A DNA stretch of 64,000 nucleotides from Acanthopleura granulata (taxonomy: Eukaryota; Mollusca; Polyplacophora; Chitonida; Chitonidae), in assembly GCA_016165875.1 (NCBI GenBank), contig JABBOT010000004.1, forward strand, positions 8,239,642 through 8,303,641, in the 5' to 3' direction. The notes beneath the pieces are model-generated. The model had not been told where the DNA came from and searched no databases. It saw only the letters and a program-made list of their open reading frames with translations. The position numbers were made by a program, and so were the translations under genes. Below are positions 1 through 12,600 of this stretch, piece by piece. Positions within the stretch are counted from its first letter, which is position 1. Each line of letters starts with the position of its first letter.

Positions 1-486
1 TTTCTGGATTTTATTTAATAAGACTTTCAACATTTTTATATCATATCACGATGGTTAGACTCTTGTAGCAGGATGATCCCAGTGCCGAAACATTTATCAT
101 AATGTAGCTTCATGGAAGTGTCTGTATCAAGCCAAGAAAAATGGCAGGATACTTAACCTTGTAAAAATGTATTAAAACTGGTCCTAACAGTCCTTTACCT
201 CCTCACAATGCTGAACACCACGCGAACCCACAAACAAAAAATATGTTTCATTTTCAGCAGAATCACAGTTTTGAAAAGAAAGTCTGGAAAACAATGAAAA
301 ATCGAAAGTGGACAAAAACAGACACAATGGACAGGGACCATTTCTGAAGAAAAACTAGAAAACTGTTCTGTGAGGAATTGGTGGAATGACTGACAGGGTT
401 TGTACAAACCTACATGTATAGTCCCACCCCCCTCCCAAGTATTGATAGGGGTTCTAATGAAGTTAGCAGTTAATGTTAACACTCAC
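1..486 (-). other. CFAP92-like intron, partial
   Basis: Sequence downstream of exon 11. I see no further exon, RNA gene or repeat array in it. Confidence 0.5.
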
Positions 487-648
487 TTGTGACAGTCCCA
501 ACGTTATTGATCTTCTCATCTTCTAGGTCATCCCCAAACAGTGTAGGTTTTACTTTCATAGATGACTGCTTCCTGTCTCTGTCATGCAGTTCAATTTCTA
601 AAGGTGGGCCATTGAGGAACTGACGAAACTCTGACGGTTCTAATACAC
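487..648 (-). CDS. CFAP92: CFAP92-like coding exon 11 (last in window)
   Basis: Residues ~628-681: VLEPSEFRQFLNGPPLEIEL, HDRDRK and KPTLFGDDLEDEKINNVGTV. Acceptor AAACAG|GT, strong donor ACAA|GTGAGT. A further exon must lie left of position 1 because no stop is reached. Confidence 0.85.
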
Positions 649-3600
649 CTGTTTAAAAGACACATGTAAAAATCTCAGCTTCATGCCAACAGTGCTCATG
701 TAAACTGTCTCCATGTGTTGACATCTGTTAATGTGAATGTCTGGATGAGACACTGACGAAATGGCATGCATTATACATGTCATTAGGTTAGCCAATACAG
801 GTTTTTCAATGTCAATATTTGGGGTGTAATTTGGGAAATATTTTTCCCTTGCCCCCAAACCATGACCTATAATACATCAATACTAATTCAACAGAAACTC
901 TCACTTTCAACTTGTCAGTATAAGCCAAAGTTGCAAAGTTGCCATCTACAAGTGCATGCTTCATGCAGCCATACTGCAAAATTGCTATCTACATTATCCA
1001 TGAAACCATACTTGACAGTTGTCATGTACATGTACTTGCTTCTGGCTCGAGTGATAATATCTGCATACCTTACCTGTTAAGCAAACACTGATGTCATCCC
1101 AGTATATATTTCGGTTATGCTCTTTCCCAATACTTTTGTGCTCAGGCTGTTTGTAAAACTGATACTTGCAATACACTGGGTTACACCTGAAAACAGATAA
1201 AAAGTTTTCAAATCTTTTCCTATATCAATGTAACCCATTTTATAGCCAAATTCCTGATATGAACTTAACAACAGTAAGTTACATACAATTACACTTGAGG
1301 AATAAAAGTAATGAGCGGAACAATATATATGATCAGTACATTAAGGCGTGGTCATTAAAACCAAGAAAAAAAACAGAGTGTCAGATGAGACAGTAGCTCT
1401 AACAACTGGGGCAAAATTATCACAGAGTCAATTACAAAATGAAACCTGTTATCCCACAACATTGCTGGGGTCCAAGCTATTACCTATTCACCATATTTGG
1501 TAATCCAATGACAACTTCATGGTAATAAAAAAGAGAAAAAGCTAAAAAGATTGAAAAAGAATGAACTGGATTTGAACTCATGACTGTCAGGTATCATATA
1601 CCACTAAAAACAGGTATGATCTTTTGTTCATAGCCCATGACGAACAACATAAAGAACACAGTGTAGCAAGGATGACTTCCATTCTTTTGTTAAACTGCAC
1701 TCTATACTACAACTATAATGGTTTCCTGTCATGTGACCTCTAACTATTGGGCAATTTCTATTTTTTTGCACTCCACAATGTTCAGCATAACAGCTGTAAC
1801 AGTTTTCTGTCATGTCACCTCCAATTAAAGAGAATACTGCACTTTTTCGAACTTTGATTGTAATTTGCATCAAAAATATACACCCCCGGAAATAAATAAG
1901 ATCAGATTTGTGACAAGAACATCAAACTAGTAGGTAGCATAGTTAAAATATTTACATTCAAAAACTTTTGGTCACATGACAATTTCTGTAACCAGTGCAT
2001 TTTCACAGGTCTCAAGCCATGAAAATGATTTTTGTACCGTTAACTTTCCCCAAGGTGTTCTATCTGTACTATAAATTTCAGTTCAATCCCATACACCACA
2101 GTTGAGAAAATGACATGTCAACACATGGCAGTATGGCATCCCAAGTAGGTCAGGTTGAACAATAAAAATTGCAGGGAAAAAATTTCCACACAAAAATGAT
2201 AAGAAATAGACTAGATTTGAATCTCAGAGTGCTAGGACTAGTCTGCTGTGCCTAATAATTTCCCAATACTTGTAAAGAAGAGAGAGAAAAGACTAGCAGG
2301 ATTTAACTGGATTTGTACCTATACAGAATGCTACATGTAGGTACAACGCAAGCCTACACTGAAAACACCCCTTTGGTGAAAGTGGCATGACCCAAGAGAC
2401 CTTTGTCCAGTATTTATAGCATAGACAACAAGGTCAAATGTCAGACACCTATCTGCAGGCTAGCTGGGGCTATGATGAAAGCCAGTGTTAAGAACAAAAA
2501 AAAAGAAGAGATATGAGGACTGGGACATATGTAGGGACAGAGTGTCTGTGATCTGCTGCTCTCAGCACTGAAACAGTTTGGCCAGCCAAACCATAGTAAA
2601 GGCTTTCATGAAGTGTTGTAGAAAGCTTAATATTTAACTGAGAATTTTGACAAATTTTTGTTGCTTTCTTAGTAAAAACTTGGTAACTATACAATGCATG
2701 AAAATAATTCTTGTAGATTTGTAATCCTGACATCATGGAGCACCAGGCGGTGGGTTTGTTTACATATTTTGAGCAGTATTTAGATGTGATGTAATTTTTT
2801 ACCTAACTTAAAACGTCAGTTAGGGGCAGTTCAGGTCAGTTAGGGACAATCATTGAAATGGAAAATCAATACTACAAATTATATATCTTGCTGCAGTCAG
2901 AACTTTCACCAAGTTTTGTTAAAATCGTACAAAAACTGTAAGAGTAGGAGCGTTTTAAAGGAAATGTTCACACTAACAGACAGACCGACAAAAGATCACC
3001 CACATGGAAAATCAAGACTAATAATTAGGCATCTTGATGTAGTCTACACTTGAACACCACTTGTTGAAAACAGACAAAAACTGTAGAAGTAATATTTTGA
3101 AAATGTTAACATATTCTGGATAAACAGACAAATGGACAACTGATAATTGAAATGGAAAATCAATACTAGAAATTATGTAACTTGACCCTAGTTTCATTCC
3201 AATTAAACAAAAACTGTACGATGAGAAGTATTTTGAAGCAAAAGTTAACAGATGCCAGATAGACAGACAAAAGGACGGATGGACGGACGGACGGTGGACA
3301 TCTTGATAATACATATTCCCTTCTGGTCTTCGACCAGCAGAGCTAAAAACAAAAGAACCCCCCAAAAAATGATTACAACTTACTTACAGAAGAGTGGTAA
3401 CAAAAAAGTTCATAGATTTTCTGACGACTAATAACTAGCTATCCTAATGTATAGATGTATCTACCCATGAGTTTATTCTGCAAATTTGTTGATTATCGGA
3501 AAGACAGCACTTCACCACAACCTTTTGCTGACAAAAACATTGTCAGGTATAACAATTAAATCACAATCCTCTGAGCTAACCTTTCTTTGAGCTCTTTAAA

Positions 3601-6600
3601 GCTCAATGGTGTTTCTGGCATATCAGTGGCTGCATGAATTTTGAAGATGAGGGGGTTAAGCTCTTTCTTTTGCATCTCAGACATCAGAGGACCATCTATG
3701 GCAACACTAACAAAGGCATCTTCTACTCCAGCCACAGGACTATCCAGACGACACGTTAGACTTCTTGGACCTAGATGACAGCAAGTTGAGGAACACACTG
3801 GTTTATCAGGTATGGATTGGTTGTACTCTACATACACATGTAACTAACATAACACTATGGACCTGCAGTGACTAATGATTTACATGCAGTTGATTTTTCT
3901 ATTCACCAATAAACATACATATCATTAAGAATAGAATGCTTCTTCATTATTCAATTCAAATGTTATGCTTTTGTACAAAAAAGCTATAAAGGATGTTTTC
4001 TCCTGCTAATCTGGTCTGTTCCTTGAACAAAAAGTAAACAGCATTCAGTTTTGCTTACCATACATTCTGCCTCTAACAAATTTATGTAATTACCTGCAAA
4101 CAATATAGCTGTTCTAACAGGGATGCTACATATTCCATATTTCTTTATTCTTTCCACCTCTGCTGCAGAAACTGTGTCTGTCTTTGATCTTCTGTGTGTG
4201 ACTGGAGATTTACTGCTGGGTTTGGGCTGGGAATGTGGTTTATCTGCTGCATCTGGAAAAACTGAAGATCAACAGAACTTGATGTATAGAGAGTCAGTTT
4301 GTTTGTTTATTAATTGATTGTTGTTTAGCACCATACTCAAAAATGCTTCAGTAATGCAATGGTTGAGCAGTAAGCCATATGGATGGAGGAAATCAGTATA
4401 TACCTTTCCGAACTGTCACACAAGAACACGGGTTTCATCAATCATAATGAATAATGATGCAAGTAGGTCAACGAATATTCCACACGATGGTTACAAATGT
4501 TCAATCCTTCTGTGACCAGAAGGGGTGGAGGAACATCAGTAGTAGTGGATCTGTGCATTATCATGTTAAACCTCCCACAATGGGCAGGTCACTGACAAAC
4601 TTTACTAAATGTAACACACAGGCTTCCACTTATTATTGGTGAAGTGATCTTCTGGCTCTGGGGCATGTTCTACAATGGTGTCGCAATGCTGTGTCATGCA
4701 CATTTACCATGGTGCCATGACACTTCACTGCATGTTTTCATGGAAGTTATGCCAGTCCCAGTTTACGACTACATCGTAACACAGGATCCAAATGGCTAAA
4801 ACGATGCCTTGCTGCAACCATCAGGCCCTTGACTAATGAGACAGTGTATTCAAAACCCAGATTTTGCTGTTTTGGCTTTAAGTCAAGGGGTAACTGACAA
4901 ACATTGGTGGTTTACTTTTAACACTCTGCTGGGTTCCTTGTGGGTTTGAAACACATGCTTCTTGCAGTAATTTAATGTCTCTGAATCAGAATGCAGACAC
5001 TCCCAAATGAGCTACTTACAATCTGAATGCAGAGGTGACTTTGCTCTTGGTTGTGCTGGAGAGGGCTTACGGCTTCCTGATGACCTTTTACTATAGAATC
5101 CCTTAGAAGACCCCTGATGCTTTCGATCTCTACTGGATGTTGCTGACTGAGGCTCAGTATTTCCCATGGGCTTATTGGGTGATTCCAGTCCTGCTAACCT
5201 ACCTAGGCGACTAAACGTTCTGGGAGAAAAACATACATTAACAAGCCTTAATGTCAAGTTGTAATGACGTAAACAGCAAAACATAGAGGGATGTCAATTA
5301 AAGTATGTACAATGAAAATATATTCAGTGCAAAAAAAAACAACCAGCCACCAGTCACGAGTGCTGAGATAAAGTACCATACAATGTTGACCACTCACAAG
5401 TAATGAATTTATGGGAGTGCAGGGACACCTGATCACCTTTAAGTGGTTAAATGAGCAATAAACAAGTATTACTAGATTTCACATACTGGTCAGATTTTTT
5501 ACAAAGTATATCCCATGATTCCATGTGTTCAATTGTGCTTCTTAGTAACTGGGAACAAGTGGACAGCAGTGGGGAAGTTTAGCTGGGATAGAAAAGGAAA
5601 GTCAGGGGGATGAGACTGGACAGGGAGGTCACAAAAGCAAGAAACAAGGCAGTTTACCATTCTCTCAGAACTGAACATGTCACAGTCACACCTGTAATTG
5701 CTTTTACAGGTATACCAACATGTACAATGTATCATGTTAGTTTTCCTTAAAATGCTATCTACCAAGCACAAAATGAATTTAATATCTTTTGTTTTCGGTT
5801 GTAATGATGGCAGTCATATGAGAAGCAGTCGAAAAAAAAAGGTTTTTACAGTAACAGACATGCCAAAATTAAAATGCGAAAGGGCAAAATTTTCAAGACA
5901 TATTTGAGCTGGGAAGAGAGAAACAGATCTGCGGTCAAGCATCCCATGTCCTGTACCTTGCGTCTTGAACGGCTCCGTCATTATTTTTCTCCTTGACTAT
6001 AACAAGAGTACTGGGTGTCTTATCATCGGCATCTGGTTTGGGTGCTTCCCCTTCGCCTTGTGGAATCACTTTCTTATCAACAGGAGATCCACCTGTAGAA
6101 GCCCTATGATGTTCTTCTGCAAGCAAAAAAAAACAACTTTTGCTACCAGCCTGTGTATATTATTTACATAAATTTACCGAACATATATGATAACAATATG
6201 TCTGTATTATTATACTCCATAATCCAGGAATTGTTATTGAGACAGTATTGGTTAGATGTCCAAAAAGAAGCACACTACTTAAAGGGTATGGAAAACGACA
6301 GAAAAAATCATCTTCCTTTGCTTACCATTTTGGCGACTTGATCTGCTACTCCCATGTTTTGGAACAGAGATTTGTGAAGGAAGAGGACGAACAGTGCAAG
6401 ACTTCTTAGGCTGCATGTTCACAAAACTCCGGGACTGTTTCAAAACCTGAGATTTTACCCCACCTAACTCTTCTGGATCTTCTCCTGCAATGAAAATATA
6501 GAAGCACATATAATGGCAACATAACATGTTACACATCATTTAACTTTTAGGAAAAGCCCAAAATCCCACAGGACCAATTCATGTCTTGGAAAGTTTTATT

Positions 6601-9600
6601 AAAGAGAACAATAGAGTGAAGAACAAGAAGCACATTCATAACATGTACATGTTGTGCCAAAAGTCCTTTAACATCAAAGTGTTACAGGCATTCATATAGC
6701 AATCCTCAACTATAATGGACATTCCACCTCATTAACTGTAAGACCAATTCATAGAGTATATAAAGGAAATTAGGACAAAGCAGTCAATAGTATTTCATTT
6801 GTGCCTGACAGATGCATGGAATGTTGTATGTACATTATTAATATAATAACTATCCAAAAATATTATGCAATTTTTTAAGTCGTCATCCATCAAAATATGC
6901 ACTTTGACTACAACTGTTCACATGACGAACATGCCTATGTTATTCCATGTGATACATATACTGCCTTTGACATCAGGTTAAGCATAAATAGATATGATTA
7001 TAACACAGAACTGAGGTTCTGGACAATTCATCCATACCTAATTACAAGAGAACTGCAATCATCTTCAAATTTAAGAAACTTGGCGTGAATGCATTTGATG
7101 AAATATCACATTAGTTATTGTAGTTATCATAGTAATACTGTTGATTGAAATCATCACACAACACACCAGACCTAAACAAGATATGCACTTGGCATATGGA
7201 TGCAGGATACGAATATAAGTCCAAGTAAGATGAATTATCTGGAGAGGCTGTTTTCTCTAGTTTCCTATAAACCCAGTGAAGATTGATACAATTCTTTCAT
7301 AGCCTTTGCTATATACAGGTCGTATAATGATAAAATATCATTATACTAAAAATAATAATAAAATAAAACAAATGATCATCTCAGTACATTACTTATTAGG
7401 TACAGCAGCATTTTATGTTTATAAACCTCACAATGTAGCTCACCTGGCCTGGGTTGAGGAATACGGAAGGCCTTAGGGCGATCGAATCGAGCCCGTGTTG
7501 AACATTTGTCCTTTGAATCCCATATGCGTAGCTCTAATTTGTGGCTGAACAGCTGTAGAAGAACGTCTTTTGTAACAGTGACTGAGTGGCTGAAAAACAG
7601 GAAATTGACAACTGATGCAATTATAGCAGCTTAGTCAATAAGGCATGATCAGGTAAAATAAAGACCGCTACTGCGGAAATAATAGTTAGCATAATACAGC
7701 CATTAAGTCCTTCTGATATCGACCATTAGAGGGTATTATTGTTATGTGCCTGTCTAATGGGCAACTCACACAAATTGGTCCCACAAACAAAAGGCTCATT
7801 TCAACAGGACTGGAAATCATCCATATGAACAAAGGTCATGCCACAGCTTGAATCACACTGACAATCAAGTCAGCCTTTTTTTCCTCTATCCATACCAGAT
7901 CCAGCACAAATATTTCCTAGACAATTCAGTTTTACCATACATATGTACAGAACTTCCAACTTATATTTCTGATGAATATCCTAGCACGTGAACACTTTCT
8001 ACTGTCAGGTTTTCACGTCTATCAATGAACTAGATGCACATACACACAGCTTAAATGGCTCAGTACAACTTTCCTGGGTAGAAACGCATGCATGTATGCT
8101 CAATATATTTGAAGTGGCCCCTTTAGCAGGTCATTACTTGCACATTATTTTCACTATAACTGATGTAATACTGTAACTCTTATGTAGATTTGCATATGCA
8201 GAGTTTAAGGTGAATCTTTTTAAGGTAGAGAATATATCAAATTTAAAAACAATGTGTTGATCAGCAATTCTTTCTCATGGGATTATCCTTTTTTTGGAAG
8301 ATTTTTTTGATTTTTTTGGAAGACCATACTAAAACTTGTACATGTATCTTATGTACTACAAGAAAAACTAAGAAGATTTCTCATTCACTTGGGATGCATG
8401 TATATCCTGATAACTCCTAAACTTGGTTATGTACATGTCTTCTATACATGCCTAAATGTTTCAGAGGAATTCCACACCAGAACCAAAAATTAAAAGAAAA
8501 GTTTATTTAACAGTTTAATAAACTTTGTTTATTTCATTGTTGTTTCATGACACCTGTATTCACCTACAAGTAAGTTTATTTTTTATAAAGGGCACATTTT
8601 TCTTGATTCTGACTGATTCACCCATCTTACAGGGTCAATTTAGAGGTTTTTTTGGTGAACTAAAAGTCTGACTAACTTCGTATCAAAAAAACCTTAAGCG
8701 TTGGCATCAATAAAATTGTACCTTGTACATGTACTTCTGACAGAGCATTTGTACATGTCAATCTTCACGTGACACACAGTAGTCAAGAAATGTTCACATA
8801 TGTTATGGAGATTACGCAAAGGCTCACTGGGGGATGCATTTCATGTTCTACCAAAAACACATTCTCATATGTACATGTATAAACTTTAAAGAAAAAAATA
8901 TTAATCTACACAAGAAGTGACATTTCACACAAAAGACACATTAGTAATTCTGCATGCAGTCCCCCCCCTCCCCGACCTTCCACCCATAAGCCATATATAA
9001 TGCAGTTCATACGCACCACTGTGATTCTTCAACTGTTTCCCACTTCCATTTATGTTTTCAGACACATTTTCATATCCCTAGTTTTTATATTCCCATATGA
9101 AAAACTATGCATTGTTACTCAGCTTTCTCCAACTTTCAGCTTAAGCATGTTTTTACACTGATTTTGGAGATAAAAACTACACTGGATGGGTTAGGCTATG
9201 ATTTCAGAGCTTCGCAAAAAGTAGAATTTCGACAGTCTACGCAAAATAATGCTCTCAGAATATACCTGAATAAGCATGAGACAAGGTTGAGGAAGTCCTG
9301 CCAAGATGTAATGATTGCGCACCCAGGCATTGCAGATTTACCTCCAAATTCAAATATATAAGCTTGTTTAATGTATCCACTTCCACACTGTCTCCCAGCA
9401 TAACCTTGAAATGCTACACTGGAAATGGTGAATACAAAGTAAACTGGTAAATCTTACCTGTGTGTCCACGCCACCCAAGTAACATCTCCATCCTGCCAGG
9501 TTTTCAACACCCGTGGGTCATGGCGCTCCATGTATATTTTTGCTGCTATGCCATACGTTACAACATCTGTCTTGATAGGCTCCATGTCATCAGGAAGAAG

Positions 9601-12600
9601 GTAATATTCTAAGTGATAGTAATTTTGTGCCCTAGGAGCTTCAAATACTCTTTTTCTCTTTTTCATTAGGTCTTTAAGGTCAGGAATATCAGGATCTTCC
9701 TCTGTAAGAAAACAACAAAGAAACCTTAAAGGTATAAATGTGTGCTGATAGCATTTTCAAGTTTAAAACAGGACCAAAATAAAACTGTACCAATACCAAA
9801 AGTTATTATACTATGAAAGAAGAATTACTGGTACAAAAGCACGGTACGTTTAATCAAAAAGATAAAATCTATTTTGCAGGCAAATCACCCATCCATTTGA
9901 CATTGTAAAAAGTAAGAAACCTGAAAATGTTTTAACTCCTGAAATGAAGTCCTGTCAAGCTTGTTTAACAGTAAAAGAGAGGTGATTATATTACACAACA
10001 AAATATTTTATTAGTAATAATTCATTTCTTAGACAACTAATGAACAAACCATTATCTGTATATTCATCCTACTTATCCTCAACATGCTCTAAATTTCATC
10101 CTGACACCTGCCTGTTAAAGGCAAATGTTAACCACTCATCTTTAAGGAAAAACTACTTGAGAATCTCAAAGAACATGGAATTTAATTTCATGGTTAACAG
10201 TAAATCATTTCTGAACAATATATATGTATTATATTTCCATTTAAATTCAGAAATTTAAATTGCCTGATCTCCCAAAAATAGCTTATATACACATTGTATT
10301 CATGACCAGACAGAACAGAGATGAACAGGCATGTCTAACTTTAACATTACACAGTAGGCTATTTTTCCAAGGCTTTGAGGGAAACTGTTGAGCCAGTCTA
10401 GCTTTTCATTGCTTCTGAGAGTGAATCTGATCTGTCACAAGGATTTTACCACACCACTAGACAGGATGCATTATTCCATTAAGACAACATGTATTTATCA
10501 GTGAAGATGCATATTTAGCTGTCTCTTGGAAACAATGTTTCAAAAGGAAAGTGCAATCAAACCTACTTTCTTGACATCAGACCTAGACATCAGTCTAACC
10601 TAGTCTCATCTTTGCCTGAAATAGTACTTGTCAATATTTGATAAGTTGAAGCAATGGCATGAAGCAGTTAATCAAAATATCTTTGATTATCTGTTAGCAA
10701 GGTCTGATAGACGTTATTTTGTGATCATGTGACGGCCTTAGTCTTTATTTAAGTAAAAAGAAACCAACAAAGAAACAACAGGAAACTGTTCTGAAAAAAA
10801 TTAATTTTGGCATGGAAACAGGACAGCACGAGAAAACCCATTTGCATTTGGAACATAATTTACAAGGAAGGCAATAGCAGGAAATTAACATCTTGCATTG
10901 TTTGACACTGACATGAAGCCTGTTTATAGCCACTGATTACAATGTACATATATGTATGTAGCTGCACAAGCCTTCCCACAAAGTTCTGCTGCATTTTTCA
11001 ACCCTTTGGGTTCAGGTAAAAGTTGCTTTCAGATGTCTTATTTTTGTAAAACTGTATCTTTCATTACCCGATCTCTAAAATGAAACATTTTACATGTATA
11101 TTTATTTTGAAAACATACACATCATGGCCTGTTATTAAAACTCTGATGAGGAGGATGGCATTACAAAAACTGATTTTTAGACAAAAAAAAAAACAACAAC
11201 ATTTGTACAAAGTGTTGTACTGAAAGTTAGAATCTACTAAATTAGTAAAAACAAAATGACAACAGTTTATTATGCAATGTACTTACATTATGACAGGTCC
11301 ACTAAGTGTACATATTTAGTTCTGTACATGTATCTCACAGTTTGAAAGGCACAAATGCACAAGCACTGCAGGCAATAGCTAGACGTGGTACAAACAGTTC
11401 AAATTAAGCCCCTTTAAATGAAATAAATTTTGCATGCTGTTTAGAAGAAGAGTGCTTGGTGATGGTAACCATGCAGGGTAAAATCAATGTGGAACAAACC
11501 CACTGCAGTGTCAATACAATCACCCTTATCCAATTAATATTGATTTCAGAGAAGCAATGGCCTCCCCTGGAACAAATCTGTCTTCAACCTGAGCCTGAAT
11601 AATTTAGGCTCCTAATGATCAGCTCATAACGTTGACCACACAAGCCCACAGTCCTACAGGCAGAAATTCTGCACTGATTTTAAGATGAAATCAGAGAGAC
11701 TCACAGAAATTCAATTTACATATTTATTTATTTCACTTGTATTTTCCATCGTACACAAGAATATTTCACTTGTGTGACGGCGGCCAGCATTATGGTGGAC
11801 GAAAACTAGGCAGAGCCCGGGGGAAACTCACGATCACCTGCAGGTTGCTTCCCACGTATGGCTGGAGACGAACCCAGCATGAGCTGAACCTGAAGTCACA
11901 GCGACTGCTTTGATGAGAGGCACAGGCTCATAACGCACCAACCCCCTCGGCCATGGAAGACCCCAGGTGTTAATTTTGTCCATTGCATATTATCACAAGT
12001 GTAAAAGTTTGCACAGAAACTTCAGAATGAAACTGAATTTCATTAAGCACTACACAACAGCACCATGCAACACAGAAACCATTATCTCCAACAAAGAACA
12101 GGCATGCAACATTATTTGTAACCATGCACAAATATGAGATCCCCGGTCCAGCACTCTTCTTGCAGAAGCACTTATGAACAGTATCTGTACCTGTACATGA
12201 TAAAATATGGAGCACACTGATAATAGCAGTTTGCATGCATATATATCACATAAAAGCTGCCAGACCAAACCACCTCATGCACCCTGCCCCAATGACACTT
12301 GGCAAACTGAGTCACACTTGGATTACTGTACAACATCCAGGTAGTACCTCTGAGCGCAGATTTACTTAAGCTGTGATGTGACCAGCTAGACAATGCTGTA
12401 GAAAACACTGATTCCCTGTGGGATGTACAAGACTCTGTCTCACCATCTGAATCAGAGTCTGGGTCACCTGGAGGGCAGGGGAAATAATACGTCAGAATTA
12501 CAGTCATATTTGAAACCCCCCAAAACAAATGAAGGGCACCGTTTCCATCCTAGAATGTGGTTTGCTGAAAGGAATTAATAATAAAACTGAAAATGCCAAA